DNA of 64,000 nucleotides from Lewinellaceae bacterium (GCA_020636435.1 JACJXX010000002.1:3162001-3226000); one strand, 5' to 3'. Positions 18,753-28,044 are shown, counted from the first letter of the stretch. Program-made: numbers and translations. Notes: generated by a model from the sequence alone, not told the origin.

Positions 18753-19760
18753 TTAAAAAATGGGGCATGCCTTAAACTCCTTAGGCGGTTTGACCCGGCT
18801 GATCACGTATTGTATGGAGAACTCCGGCCCGCCGTTGCGGTTGGTGGCGGCGGTGAAGGGCGAGGTGTTGACGTCGTAGCTCAGCCCGAAGCGCCAGTTC
18901 TTATAGTACACATCCAGATAGCCCACTACCGCATCGCTCAGGCGGCAGCCGGCGCCCAGTTGCAGGGCCAGCGCTTTGCCCTTTTCCCGGCTGAGGTGAT
19001 ACCGCCCGCCGGCCATGCCGATGATTTCCTGGTACGTGCCCTGCCGCTGGCCCAGCAGGTTGACGGCCAGGTCCCAGCGTTCTGTCAGCTCCATCAAACC
19101 CAATGCGTTTAAAGTGAACAACACGGGCAGTTCTGTTTTCCCGTCATTCATGAAGGAAATCGACGGTTGGTTCAGGTGGGCAGCCCCCAGGCCCAACCAG
19201 GCGCGGGTGCGCGTACCTTCGGGCTGGTAAAACCAGTTGAGGCCGGCGCCCAGGCTGAAGTAACCGGAAGAAGTAGAAGCGAAGGACTCTGCCGTAGGCG
19301 CTCCCGGGTCGAAAAAACTATCGGTGAATTGGTCGGCGAAGTTGAACTGCCCGGGTTCCAGGGCGCGTTGGCCGAAGCGCAATTGCAAGCCGGCGGAAAG
19401 TACGTGTTCGTCCGCCGCCCGCCAGTTGAAAGCGCCATGGAGGGCGAGTTGGAGCCAGTTCAGAGAAGCATCGCCCGCCTGGTCGTAAGCAAACGTGCCG
19501 CCCAGGCCCAGCCAGTTGTCGCCCAGCCAGGGCTGGAAGACCTTTTGATCGTAAGCCCCGAAAATGGTTTCGTAGGGAACCGGCACGCTGCCCCATTGGT
19601 TGCGGTAAGTGGCCGCAAACCGCTGGTCTTCGTCAAAAGCGCCGGCAAGGGCGGGGTTGAGCGACAGAGGAGCGTGGTGAAACTGAGAGAAATGAACATC
19701 CTGTGCCGGCAGGGTTAGCCGGCAAAAACAGAGGAGAAAAAGGATGTTCTTAACCCTCAA
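18753..19760 (-). CDS. PorP/SprF-family type IX secretion outer-membrane protein
   Basis: A 335-residue outer-membrane protein of the PorP/SprF family, associated with the T9SS and anchoring of gliding adhesins. The TTG start at 19760 is preferred because it gives a clean signal peptide (VKNILFLLCFCRLTLPAQD). A longer ATG form from 19892 would add 44 basic, unlike-family residues. The mature N-terminus has the diagnostic DVHFSQFHHAPLSLNPALAG, followed by alternating beta strands to the C-terminal ISRVKPPKEFKACPIF. It lies upstream of the PorE-like gene, with REP/MITE DNA between them. Confidence 0.88.
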   Translation of the reverse strand: MRVKNILFLLCFCRLTLPAQDVHFSQFHHAPLSLNPALAGAFDEDQRFAATYRNQWGSVPVPYETIFGAYDQKVFQPWLGDNWLGLGGTFAYDQAGDASLNWLQLALHGAFNWRAADEHVLSAGLQLRFGQRALEPGQFNFADQFTDSFFDPGAPTAESFASTSSGYFSLGAGLNWFYQPEGTRTRAWLGLGAAHLNQPSISFMNDGKTELPVLFTLNALGLMELTERWDLAVNLLGQRQGTYQEIIGMAGGRYHLSREKGKALALQLGAGCRLSDAVVGYLDVYYKNWRFGLSYDVNTSPFTAATNRNGGPEFSIQYVISRVKPPKEFKACPIF

Positions 19761-20004
19761 AAAAAAAGTTGGACGTTTGGAAAAAATAGTGAAGTTTGTA
19801 AGCCTGACAAAGGCTGAAAACGAGCAATTTTTTCCAAACTCAAGTGGAGAACTTTTTTTTTGATCGCTACTGGGATGTCGAATTCTTGCCAATAGGTTTA
19901 ATTTTGTTATTATTTGACAAAGACAATATAGGAGAAAGTTGTCAACTTTCGAAACGAATCATTTTCCATTGTTGGAATTTGAGTGTTACACTTCAATCAG
20001 GACT

Positions 20005-20613
20005 ATGAGCACAAACGAAAGATACATTCTGAAAGTGGGGATAACGGGAGGCATCGGTAGCGGCAAAACCACTGTTTGCAAAGTTTTCGAAACCCTGGGC
20101 ATTCCAGTGTATTACGCCGATTGGCACGCCCGCCAGCTGATGGTCAGCGCCCCCCGGCTGGTGGCGGGAGTGAAAGCGCTGTTCGGCCCGGATGCCTACC
20201 TGGAAGATGGCGCGCTCAACCGGCCTTTTATCGCCAAACAAGTATTCAACAACGACAAAAAGCTGCAACAACTCAACCACCTGGTGCATCCCGCCGTTGC
20301 CGAGGATGCCGACCGCTGGCACCACGCCCAGGAAAATGTGCCCTATACGCTGAAGGAGGCGGCCCTGCTATTCGAAAGCGGCAACAATAAACAACTGGAT
20401 AAGGTCATTACCATTTTTGCTCCCGAGGAGTTGCGCATTCAACGCGTCATGGCCCGCGACCAGGTAGCTGCCGAGGACGTGCGGGCGCGAATGGACAAAC
20501 AAATGCCCGAGGAGGAAAAGGTAAAGCTCGCCGATTACGTCATCCACAACGACGGCAACCACTCTCTGGTCCGGCAGGTATGGGATATTCACCGGGAACT
20601 CATTGAGAAGTAG
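20005..20613 (+). CDS. coaE: Dephospho-CoA kinase
   Basis: Catalyses the last step of coenzyme A synthesis, the ATP-dependent 3'-phosphorylation of dephospho-CoA. The protein is 202 residues from the ATG at 20005; the upstream in-frame ATG at 19939 would add a non-conserved 22-residue leader. The P-loop GGIGSGKTT is at about 13-21, the substrate-binding DWHAR follows YYA, and a lid region holds RVMARD with DVRARMDKQMPEEEK. Size and order are normal for the P-loop kinase family. Confidence 0.95.
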   Translation: MSTNERYILKVGITGGIGSGKTTVCKVFETLGIPVYYADWHARQLMVSAPRLVAGVKALFGPDAYLEDGALNRPFIAKQVFNNDKKLQQLNHLVHPAVAEDADRWHHAQENVPYTLKEAALLFESGNNKQLDKVITIFAPEELRIQRVMARDQVAAEDVRARMDKQMPEEEKVKLADYVIHNDGNHSLVRQVWDIHRELIEK

Positions 20614-20873
20614 GAAGTGGGAAGGCGGAAGGCGGAACCGCGAACAGCGAAAACAAGACAACTACTTTTCCAACAGCATCCGGGAGGATACCTTGCTGGC
20701 CATCAGCCTGTAGGGTATGGGGTGTTTTTGTGACATTCTAAAGCGAGAATTGCTGGGTGCATTTGTGCATTCGTCGGACATCAGGAAGGCAAATATCCAC
20801 TGTGGGAAAGGAAAGGTAACCATTCGCGGGTTCTGTATTAAGAATACAAGCTTACAAAATTTGTTTGACCACT
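20614..20873. other. Intergenic region, possible 24-residue reading frame on minus strand
   Basis: No conventional gene. On the minus strand an ATG at 20736 opens a 24-codon frame (MSQKHPIPYRLMASK..., stop at 20662) that looks protein-like but is unsupported by a clear ribosome binding site. It may be a small protein, the relic of a gene end, or chance. Confidence 0.25.
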
Positions 20874-21803
20874 ATGAAGTACCTTGTCCTCTTTACCACA
20901 TTTTTCCTCTTATCTGCCTGCGGCCTTTTCGAACCAGATGCTGAAGTTTCGGAAATGCCTTGCCCGGAAAATTGGAGAACGCTCGAAGAGAACGAAAAAG
21001 ACTTTCAATTTCAGCGGATAAACAAGCTTGCTAAAGCACTACATGGCACAGAAGAAGAAATGAATTATGAATCCTTTTTCTTTTTCAAATGGAAGTATTG
21101 TAGTCTATGTTGTCAATTTGGATGCCCTCCTGACAACCACATAAGAAACATTCAATTCCTCGCCTATGAAAAGGATACCAGCTATTTTCTTAAAACAACC
21201 GCTAGCTCTTTTCCATCCTGCAATTATGTAACATTATCAACGAGTGAGCGGCTAGAGAAAGAAAGGTGGGACAAAATTAAAGGTTACTTTCAGAAATACA
21301 GTATTGGCTGTGAACGCGAGCAGCAAGATGAAGATAGCGGAGATTTTTGGAGAATGGATCACATGGATATCTTGATCAAAAATAAGGACAAGACTTATTA
21401 TGAATCTTTTTTTCTGACCAATGATTCCACTGGCAGAAAATTTTTAAGTTCCCTTTTAAACAACTGTTCTATTTGGCCTTTAGAGAAATTGAGCATATCT
21501 AAAAGCCGATCAGAAGAGTATCAACAGATTCACATTGTTTTAGATGCTTATCCAGCAGTTTTTACAGAAGGCCTTTCGGCAATAAAAATCAACTCCCCTT
21601 TTCCATACAAACAAAGTTCTTCCTTCACCAATTATCTCACCTATAAACTGGATTTAAGCGGAGGCGTAGATAGCACGCTTACCTCTCCTCTTTATTTCGA
21701 AGGCGAATGGATGTTGATGCCGCTGTATAATGAGCATAAAAAAGTAAAAGCTATCCTTCGAATTAACTTAGATTCTGGTTATCCGGAGGCATCAGTGTAC
21801 TAA
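20874..21803 (+). CDS. AT-rich hypothetical lipoprotein
   Basis: A predicted 309-residue lipoprotein. The start at MKYLVLFTTFFLLSAC (20874) gives a compact signal and lipobox LSAC; an ATG three codons earlier is less likely. The mature part is acidic/aromatic with a clustered cysteine motif (CSLCCQFGC near residue 80). I do not recognise the family. It is much more AT-rich than coaE and the photolyase gene on either side, has no operon partner and is bordered by short repeats, all consistent with recent acquisition (inference). Confidence 0.65.
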   Translation: MKYLVLFTTFFLLSACGLFEPDAEVSEMPCPENWRTLEENEKDFQFQRINKLAKALHGTEEEMNYESFFFFKWKYCSLCCQFGCPPDNHIRNIQFLAYEKDTSYFLKTTASSFPSCNYVTLSTSERLEKERWDKIKGYFQKYSIGCEREQQDEDSGDFWRMDHMDILIKNKDKTYYESFFLTNDSTGRKFLSSLLNNCSIWPLEKLSISKSRSEEYQQIHIVLDAYPAVFTEGLSAIKINSPFPYKQSSSFTNYLTYKLDLSGGVDSTLTSPLYFEGEWMLMPLYNEHKKVKAILRINLDSGYPEASVY

Positions 21804-22017
21804 CTAATGACAGGCATTTTAGCAAGTTAGAAGCTAACAGTAGTTCCCTCCCCTCTAATACACTGATACACTGATGAGGCTGCTCCGGAAAGTCTATTGG
21901 GTGGCTTTAGGCTGTAGGATATAGGCTTTAGGGGCCTGTTTCAGCCTAAAACCTACAATCTAAATCCTATCGGCTGGTTTCTGGAGTACCCTCACTGATA
22001 CACTGCTCTCTCTCCTC
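21804..22017. repeat. Spacer with short direct and inverted repeats
   Basis: CACTGATACACTG occurs near 21860 and again near 21991. Between them, TTTAGGCTGTAGGATATAGG faces CCTACAATCTAAATCCTAT in partial inverted orientation. There is no coding signal. Confidence 0.5.
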
Positions 22018-23376
22018 CTATCCAGCCGCCCTATCCAGCCCCGCCTTATACCTTTCCAGGCAGCGTTCGCGGGCTTCCTTATGATCGACAATAGGCTCAG
22101 GGTAATCCGACGTTTCATATTCCGGCACCCACTCCTTGATGTACTTAAAGTCCTTATCGAATTTTTCTCGCTGCGTATACGGATTAAAGATGCGGAAGTA
22201 GGGCGCCGCGTCAGTGCCGCTCCCGGCGGCCCATTGCCAGCCGCCGTTGTTGCTCGCCAGGTCGTAATCGAGCAGTTTTTGGGCGAAGTAGGCCTCGCCC
22301 CACCGCCAGTCGATGAGCAGGTGTTTGGCGAGGAAGCTGGCGGTGATCATGCGCACGCGGTTGTGCATGTAGCCGGTTTGGTTGAGCTGCCGCATGCCGG
22401 CGTCGACGATGGGGTAGCCGGTTTTGCCTTCGCACCACTTTTTGAATTCTGCTTCGTTGTTGCGCCACTCGATGTGGTCGTACTTTTCGCGGAAGGAGCG
22501 CCGGGCTACATGAGGGAAATGCGCGAGGATCATGGCGTAGAAATCGCGCCAGATGAGCTCGTTGAGGAAGGTGTCATTCATCTGTTTAGCCCGCCAGGCT
22601 TTTTCGCGGATGCTGATGGTTCCGAAGCGAAAGTGGATGCCCAGGCGGGAGGTGCCTTCCTGCGCCGGGAAGTTGCGGGTTTTGTCGTAGTTGCGGATCA
22701 GGCCGCGGCTGACCGTTTTGGAGGGGATTTCAATGTCGGTGCGCTCAAAGCCCATTTCCTCCAGGGTTGGCATGGGTTGCTCTTCCATTTCCAGAAAATG
22801 GTTAAAGTAGTCTTCTGTGGGGTACGGCTTCAGGTAATAGGAAATGGTTTCTTCTTCGCCGGAATCGCCGGCTATTTTATCTAATCGGCTGTTCAGTTTC
22901 TCTTTCCATTTGCGGCTGTAGGGAGTGAAAACGACATAAGGATCGCCATCGTCTTTCAACACTTCGTCCTTTTCAAAAACTACGTGGTCTTTAAAGGCAT
23001 GGAAAGAGACACCTTTATCTTCCAGCAGTTTTGCCACTTGCTCGTCCCGCTGAACCGCATAGGGTTCGTAATCGCGGTTGGCATAAACGGCGGCGATATC
23101 GTATTCACCCAGGAGGGTTTTCCACACCTCCGCCGGAGAACCGTAGCGCACGGCCATGCTGCTTCCCAGTTCTTTCAGTTCTTCCCGGATTTGCTGAAGG
23201 GTGTCGTGGATGAATTCTACCCGGGCGTCTTTTTTGTCTTCCAGTTCGTCGAGAATTTCCCGGTCAAAAATAAAAAGCGGAACAACGGGGCATTCTCCCT
23301 TCAGGGCGTGGTACAAACCGGCGTTGTCCTGCAGGCGCAGGTCTCTTCTGAACCAGAAAAAGCTGACTTTTGACAT
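22018..23376 (-). CDS. phrB: Deoxyribodipyrimidine (CPD) photolyase
   Basis: A 452-residue class I photolyase that uses FADH- and blue light to split cyclobutane pyrimidine dimers. The N-terminal Rossmann antenna-binding domain starts VSFFWFRRDLRLQDN. The helical FAD-binding domain contains LNELIWRDFY, the YMHNRVRM segment, the DWRWGE loop, the DYDLASNNGGWQWAAGSG stretch and FRIFNPYTQ, the family signatures. The tryptophans needed for photoreduction are plausible at conserved places. It is transcribed alone. A cryptochrome-like light sensor is possible but less likely. Confidence 0.95.
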   Translation of the reverse strand: MSKVSFFWFRRDLRLQDNAGLYHALKGECPVVPLFIFDREILDELEDKKDARVEFIHDTLQQIREELKELGSSMAVRYGSPAEVWKTLLGEYDIAAVYANRDYEPYAVQRDEQVAKLLEDKGVSFHAFKDHVVFEKDEVLKDDGDPYVVFTPYSRKWKEKLNSRLDKIAGDSGEEETISYYLKPYPTEDYFNHFLEMEEQPMPTLEEMGFERTDIEIPSKTVSRGLIRNYDKTRNFPAQEGTSRLGIHFRFGTISIREKAWRAKQMNDTFLNELIWRDFYAMILAHFPHVARRSFREKYDHIEWRNNEAEFKKWCEGKTGYPIVDAGMRQLNQTGYMHNRVRMITASFLAKHLLIDWRWGEAYFAQKLLDYDLASNNGGWQWAAGSGTDAAPYFRIFNPYTQREKFDKDFKYIKEWVPEYETSDYPEPIVDHKEARERCLERYKAGLDRAAG

Positions 23377-23504
23377 GCTTTCCTTATTGTTTTGGAAGGG
23401 AAACAGGATGGGAAGGGTATTGTTTAGGGACAGGATGGCAGGATTTGTCTTCCATGCCCTTCAATCTTTTTACCCCGAAAAAACCAATTCAAAATAAAGT
23501 CTAT

Positions 23505-23512
23505 TAAATTTG
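23505..23512 (+). promoter_or_regulatory. Possible -7 promoter element
   Basis: TAAATTTG matches TAnnTTTG and ends 22 bp before the ATG of the TPR lipoprotein gene. No TTG is found at the right distance upstream, so confidence is limited. Confidence 0.4.
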
Positions 23513-23534
23513 GGCATATTTAAAAACACAAATC

Positions 23535-24455
23535 ATGAAATACCAATACCTATTTGTACTATTTGCCCTTTTCAGCCTCGCGGCTTGCCAGTCCGAACAA
23601 GAAAAGGCGCAGGCTCAGGTCACCGAACTGGAAAAACAACTCGAAGACGACCCCAAGGCAGAAAAAGCCGGGGAAGTATTGAAAGCCTATCAGGACTACA
23701 TCGCCCAGTTTCCCGATGATTTGGAGGCCACGCCCAGATATTTGTACCGGGCGGCGGCCATTCAGTACCGGATGAACCGTTTCTCCGGCGCAGCCACTTC
23801 CCTCTTTCAGGCCATCGGAGATTATTACAGTTCCTCCAATACCCCGAAATCGGTTATCTTCCTGGGCGACATCTACCAGGATAAGCTCAGCAATGAAGAC
23901 AACGCCACTACCGTTTACCAGGCCCTCATACGGGCTTTTCCGGATTCGGAAGAGGCGAAAGCGGCCCACGACAAACTGCCGGAAGGCATCGTAGCGCTGG
24001 AAGCCCGCATCGAAAATATGGGCAGCCAGATGTTCGACGATTCCACCGGCCGCATCGAGTACCGGATCGCCAACAACTTCATCAGCTCCGCCGAGCTGTA
24101 CGCGCTGATCCTGCCCCAATCCGAAAAAACGCCCGATATGCTGTACAAGGGCGCTGAAATTGCCAGGACCATCCGCTCTTTCGACAAAGCGTTGGGCTTA
24201 TACGCTCAAATCAACGAGCAATACCCGAAAAGCGACAGGGCGCCGCAAGCTTTGTTCATGCGGGCATTCACCCTGGATTCCGACCTCCGGCAGTTCGACC
24301 AGGCCAAGGTGCTGTACGAACAGTTCCTGGCGGATTACCCCAACGATGATTTTGTCGACGACGCTCAAATCCTGCTGGAGAACCTGGGAAAGGACGATGA
24401 GGAGATCATTCGTTCCTTTACGGAGAAGGAGGCGGAAACGGGGGAAGTGGAGTGA
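23535..24455 (+). CDS. TPR-repeat lipoprotein
   Basis: A 306-residue lipoprotein with signal and lipobox MKYQYLFVLFALFSLAAC. Helical TPR-type repeats run throughout: YQDYIAQFPDD, LYRAAAIQYRMNRFSGA, VYQALIRAFPDSEEA, LYAQINEQYPKSDRA and YEQFLADYPNDDFVDDA. The P-x-x-A and YP-x-S/D spacing resembles BamD/YbgF-type assembly or scaffold lipoproteins of the outer membrane. The partner is unknown. The gene is followed by a tandem repeat spacer rather than an operon. Confidence 0.8.
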   Translation: MKYQYLFVLFALFSLAACQSEQEKAQAQVTELEKQLEDDPKAEKAGEVLKAYQDYIAQFPDDLEATPRYLYRAAAIQYRMNRFSGAATSLFQAIGDYYSSSNTPKSVIFLGDIYQDKLSNEDNATTVYQALIRAFPDSEEAKAAHDKLPEGIVALEARIENMGSQMFDDSTGRIEYRIANNFISSAELYALILPQSEKTPDMLYKGAEIARTIRSFDKALGLYAQINEQYPKSDRAPQALFMRAFTLDSDLRQFDQAKVLYEQFLADYPNDDFVDDAQILLENLGKDDEEIIRSFTEKEAETGEVE

Positions 24456-24984
24456 GGGATTGTTAGATGGCTGGATGGTTAGATGGTTAGATGGCTGGAT
24501 GGCTGGATGGCTGGATGGCTGGATTGTTGGATGGTTTTGAACCTTGGACGTTCTGGGAAATGCCCTTTTAGAGCCGGGTTTAAGTCGGACACGAGCGAAG
24601 CGACTGACGGAGTAAAACGGGCGTTTGCCGCTCATTCCGAGCCTAATTCCGACTTCCGACTTCGCACCCCGACCTCCTTCGTCGGTACGGGACTTCCTTC
24701 GGTCGCTTCCGACTTCATCCTTGGTTCGTCCAAAGTCCAAGATGGTTGGATGGTTGGATGGTTTGGGGTCACTTATGTAACCCGGCTAACCGTCTAGCAC
24801 TGGACAGTTTTGGCAGTCAGTGGGTTGCCGAGGGCTGTCGATCCTTGAACTCCGAACAATTGACCTTCGAACTTGTCCAGCGTTCGACTGAGCTCACGCC
24901 GAAGTCTCACGCCGAAGTCCTTAGACTGGTAGCCATTCCACCCTATCAACCATTCCACCCTATCAACCATTTTCCCATCCCCCC
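24456..24984. other. Repeat-rich intergenic region without genes
   Basis: This 529 bp spacer holds the 8 bp tandem array, a stretch of GACTTCCGACTTC-like words around 24640-24720, a second GGATGGTT run at 24740, and two 18 bp units (ATTCCACCCTATCAACC) at about 24939-24975 in the opposite orientation. No gene is visible. Confidence 0.6.
24463..24537. repeat. 8 bp tandem repeat (GATGGCTG/GATGGTTA type)
   Basis: About nine units of an 8 bp word (GATGGCTG, GATGGTTA) follow the stop of the TPR lipoprotein. A shorter related run lies at 24740-24767. A minisatellite of this type could vary in copy number between strains. Confidence 0.85.
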
Positions 24985-26670
24985 TCACTCCACCACCACC
25001 TCCACCAGCCGGCTTTTCACATCCGGAGGCAGGGCGTCCCAGCTCAGGCCAATACCAAACTGAAAGGGGCCGGCAAGCGTATCGGGCACTGAAAACAAGG
25101 CTTCAAAGGCCGTCGTGTCTCCCGCCGGCAGTATCGGGGAGGGCCCGTTGAGCCGCAGCAGAGGATAGGATTCCAGCACGCCGTTCAACAGGAAAACGCC
25201 TGTGGCGCTGAGCGGCAGGGTTCCTTTCTGAAAATCGATATCGTGAGGATAGGGGTTAAAAAATCGGATTGGAATGGCCAGTTTTCCGCCCGCCTTCCAC
25301 TCCTTTTCCAGGGTATCGGGCAGGAAACACTGCACCTTTTCGGCTACCTGCAGGCTATCCAGCAACTGCAACTTGAAGGATTTGCGGGTGAGTTCCACCC
25401 TTTCGCAGGCCGTGCATTTCCAGGAATTTTGTGCAGCCAGAAGCACCGTTTTGTTGTGGAGTTCCCGCTCCCAGTCCCATAAATCGAATTGGTTGGGGCG
25501 GTATTCGATATCGGAGAAAGCATAAGCTTTTTCGCCGGCGTAGAAGCTGTATTTGGATACGTCCCGATAGGTATTGTGGAACAGCACCGGGTGGCCTGCC
25601 GCCTGTTGTTGCAGCTCATAAACCCACTGCCGGCGGTGGAATTCGCTTTTCAGGCCCGTCCAGTTGAAAGCCAGTTCCAGCCGGGCCGCCAGGAGCAGCA
25701 GCACCGTGACCAGGGAGAAGATGCGCACCCAGCGGGCAAAGGCCAGGTTCCGCCGGCATTCTTCGAACAGGATCAAAGCTATGGGGAAACTGAGGATACC
25801 CGTCCATTGAGGCTCGACGTGCCCTTTGAAAGAAGTATAAAAGAAAAAGGCCCAGAACCCGTACAGCAGGAAGCGGCACGCCCGGTCCATCGGCCCTTCC
25901 GCCCGCCGTTTCCAAAGCACCCATAGCAGCATGGGAAAGAGGAACGGGCTGAAAATAACCATCTGGTTCAGCAGATAAGTAGTGGTGTATTTCAGTTTAT
26001 AGACATCATCTCTGCCCTGAAGGTGGTAGAGGAAGGAAGGGAAGCCATTTTCGTACTGCCAGTGGAGATGGGGAAGGAAAAGGAGAAAACCCAGGATAGA
26101 AGCCACATAGAAAGAAGGTTTCTTCAACAGGGAAAGGTTGGACAACAGGACAAAAAATATCAAGAGCACTCCATGGTATTTGCTGTACAGCAGTGCCGCC
26201 ATGCAAACGCCGAGCAGCACGGTATGCGGCCAGCGCCCACCCTCCACAAACTGCTTGTACAGCCACAAAAACAGAGCTGCAAAAAAAAGGAGTGGCCCGT
26301 CGGGGGTGGCGACAAAACCATAGATTTCCAGAATGGGAATGGCAGCCAGCAACCCGATGAAAGTGATGACGTCCCATTTCTCCGAAGGCCGGCCGGCCAG
26401 CCGCCAGAGAAAGTAAACCGACAATGGCTGAAGCAGGACAAAAAAGAAGCGGACCCCCAGTTCCCCTGAAAAAAGGAGCGTGCCGGCCCGGATCAATAGA
26501 GCGACGGCCGGCGGGTGGTCGAAGTAGCCCCAATCCAATTCCAGGGAATACATCCAGTAGTAGGCTTCGTCCGGGTCGAGCTCCGTAAGGGCGGCCTGAA
26601 AAATATTGGCCAGCGCCCAGGCGGAGAGCAACCCCCACAACCATCGTTTTCCTTCAGCCGGGCGGTCCAT
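24985..26670 (-). CDS. GT39-family (ArnT/PMT-like) membrane glycosyltransferase
   Basis: A 561-residue polytopic protein with about ten membrane helices and a soluble C-terminal domain (from about residue 350). The first loop carries the family acidic motif DPDEAYYW, followed by WGYFDHPPAVALL and TPDGPLLFF, matching PMT_2/ArnT-type transferases that use polyprenyl-phosphate sugars on the periplasmic face. The acceptor could be lipid A, a surface glycan or a protein and cannot be assigned. It lies 6 bp after the META lipoprotein gene, so the two are likely co-transcribed. Confidence 0.88.
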   Translation of the reverse strand: MDRPAEGKRWLWGLLSAWALANIFQAALTELDPDEAYYWMYSLELDWGYFDHPPAVALLIRAGTLLFSGELGVRFFFVLLQPLSVYFLWRLAGRPSEKWDVITFIGLLAAIPILEIYGFVATPDGPLLFFAALFLWLYKQFVEGGRWPHTVLLGVCMAALLYSKYHGVLLIFFVLLSNLSLLKKPSFYVASILGFLLFLPHLHWQYENGFPSFLYHLQGRDDVYKLKYTTTYLLNQMVIFSPFLFPMLLWVLWKRRAEGPMDRACRFLLYGFWAFFFYTSFKGHVEPQWTGILSFPIALILFEECRRNLAFARWVRIFSLVTVLLLLAARLELAFNWTGLKSEFHRRQWVYELQQQAAGHPVLFHNTYRDVSKYSFYAGEKAYAFSDIEYRPNQFDLWDWERELHNKTVLLAAQNSWKCTACERVELTRKSFKLQLLDSLQVAEKVQCFLPDTLEKEWKAGGKLAIPIRFFNPYPHDIDFQKGTLPLSATGVFLLNGVLESYPLLRLNGPSPILPAGDTTAFEALFSVPDTLAGPFQFGIGLSWDALPPDVKSRLVEVVVE

Positions 26671-26676
26671 AAAAAG

Positions 26677-27189
26677 CTAGTTCAGGTCATTGCGGAAAGT
26701 GAGTTGTCCCTTCGGGCCGGCAAGCTCCAGAAAGACCAGGTTGACCTTATAGGTTTTCGCTCCTTCCAGCAGCTCGATGATGCGCATCTCCTGGATCATC
26801 AGGCCGCCGCACAACTTTTTGGTTTTCGAAATCCCGGAGATGCCAACTGTTCCGTCTTCTTTCAGCACAATTTGCCCATTGATGTCGTTGCAGCCGCCGT
26901 TGCCGGCAAGGCGCCCGTCTTTGATGTCGATGTGAATGGGATCCTCTCCTACCGGCCGCTCCGGATTGCCGTCGTAGGTGTATTTGGAAAGCACCCAGTT
27001 TTTCCCTTCAATTTCATATCCCTGGAAAGCACCCGCTTCCGCAACAGGCTCTGGCGCCTTGCTCGGCGCCGGGGTTTCAGCAGTTGTTTCCACTTCGGCA
27101 GTGGCATCGGCCGGGGTTTTCTCTTCACCCGCAGCTTGGTTGTTACAGGAAACGGCAAGCAACAGGAAAGCAAATAAAAAATACCTCAT
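26677..27189 (-). CDS. META-domain lipoprotein
   Basis: A 170-residue lipoprotein: signal MRYFLFAFLLLAVSC, a Thr/Ala/Pro-rich linker (about 18-55), then a META/HslJ-like domain with KNWVLSKY, GNGGCNDING and KKLCGGLMIQEMRIIELLEG. META domains occur in heat-shock/novobiocin-resistance HslJ and in secreted lipoproteins of unknown mechanism. The stop is 6 bp from the GT39 start and the DUF3298 gene lies 39 bp upstream, suggesting a three-gene envelope operon. Confidence 0.82.
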   Translation of the reverse strand: MRYFLFAFLLLAVSCNNQAAGEEKTPADATAEVETTAETPAPSKAPEPVAEAGAFQGYEIEGKNWVLSKYTYDGNPERPVGEDPIHIDIKDGRLAGNGGCNDINGQIVLKEDGTVGISGISKTKKLCGGLMIQEMRIIELLEGAKTYKVNLVFLELAGPKGQLTFRNDLN

Positions 27190-27228
27190 GGATCTTTCTT
27201 TAGGTTAAGCCAAAAGTTCTAAACGGAG

Positions 27229-28044
27229 TCAGTAAGACTTCAAAAGCCCGGCCAATTGCTCCCGGCTGATGGAGAATTCCGTAGGGCCCATCACATAAGC
27301 GGCCACTTCGTACGGATTGTAGAGGAGGTACAAGCCATCCTCCGTCATCGCGTAGTTCTCCGGCAATGCAAAAGGGCCGTCCCAGAAGAAACCGGCTTCC
27401 GACAAGCTTTCATCCGGCCCCATCTCCCGGGCTTCGCGAAAAGCCACTTCGGCCAGCTCTTTCAGCCGGGCGGTATCGCTTACGAGGTCTGCCAGCCGAA
27501 GCACTTCTCCGGTTCGGGCATCAAAATTGATAAGGTAGTCGAAAGAGTTGGGATGGGCTCCTCCGGCATAAGAAAAAGTACTGAACCGAATAGACGCGAG
27601 GGCATCCGATTGATAAAGGACTTCCCCATCCAGGTCCACTCCCCATGACCCTGCCATATCCTCCTCTTCCGCCCGGATGGCCTCGTATTCTTCCAGGAAA
27701 TCGCTCGCCACTTCGTCCAGAGAGGCAGGAATGTCTTCCGGAGTAGGCGAAAACACGGCCAGGCTGACCCTCAGGTAGGCATTGAGGGTATCGTTGATGC
27801 GCCGGACGGCTTCCTCCGGCCCGGCAACTGCCAGCGGGTAATCTGCCTCCACCTGCGCGCAGTGGCTGCTGTCCTGTTCGCAGGATGCCGACTGCCGGCT
27901 GAAGCTTTGCTGTTCGAAGGCCAGGGCGGGGGTTTCCTCCTGCCCGTCCTGTGTTTCGGTTTCCTGGTTCCCTTTGTTGCCCGGGCGGCAGCCCACAGCG
28001 AAGGCCAGGGCCAGCAGGAAGAAAATGATGCGGTTATTGTTCAT
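27229..28044 (-). CDS. DUF3298/RsiV-like lipoprotein
   Basis: A 271-residue lipoprotein. The start MNNNRIIFFLLALAFAVGC is preferred because it gives a good signal and lipobox; an ATG 19 codons upstream adds an atypical leader. An acidic Q/E/T linker is followed by a DUF4163/DUF3298 pair. The hallmark GGAHPNSFDYLINFDARTG is present, with LADLVSDTARLKELAE and a C-terminal LYLLYNPYEVAAYVMGPTEFS. In RsiV this fold senses lysozyme; here there is no transmembrane anti-sigma part, so a binding role in the envelope is all that can be inferred. Confidence 0.82.
   Translation of the reverse strand: MNNNRIIFFLLALAFAVGCRPGNKGNQETETQDGQEETPALAFEQQSFSRQSASCEQDSSHCAQVEADYPLAVAGPEEAVRRINDTLNAYLRVSLAVFSPTPEDIPASLDEVASDFLEEYEAIRAEEEDMAGSWGVDLDGEVLYQSDALASIRFSTFSYAGGAHPNSFDYLINFDARTGEVLRLADLVSDTARLKELAEVAFREAREMGPDESLSEAGFFWDGPFALPENYAMTEDGLYLLYNPYEVAAYVMGPTEFSISREQLAGLLKSY

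Noticed and set aside
19761..19892. N-terminal extension of the PorP protein from the upstream ATG
   Set aside because: The 44 extra residues are basic, unlike the family, and would bury the signal peptide.
24463..24537. CRISPR-like repeats
   Set aside because: An 8 bp contiguous tandem repeat without spacers.
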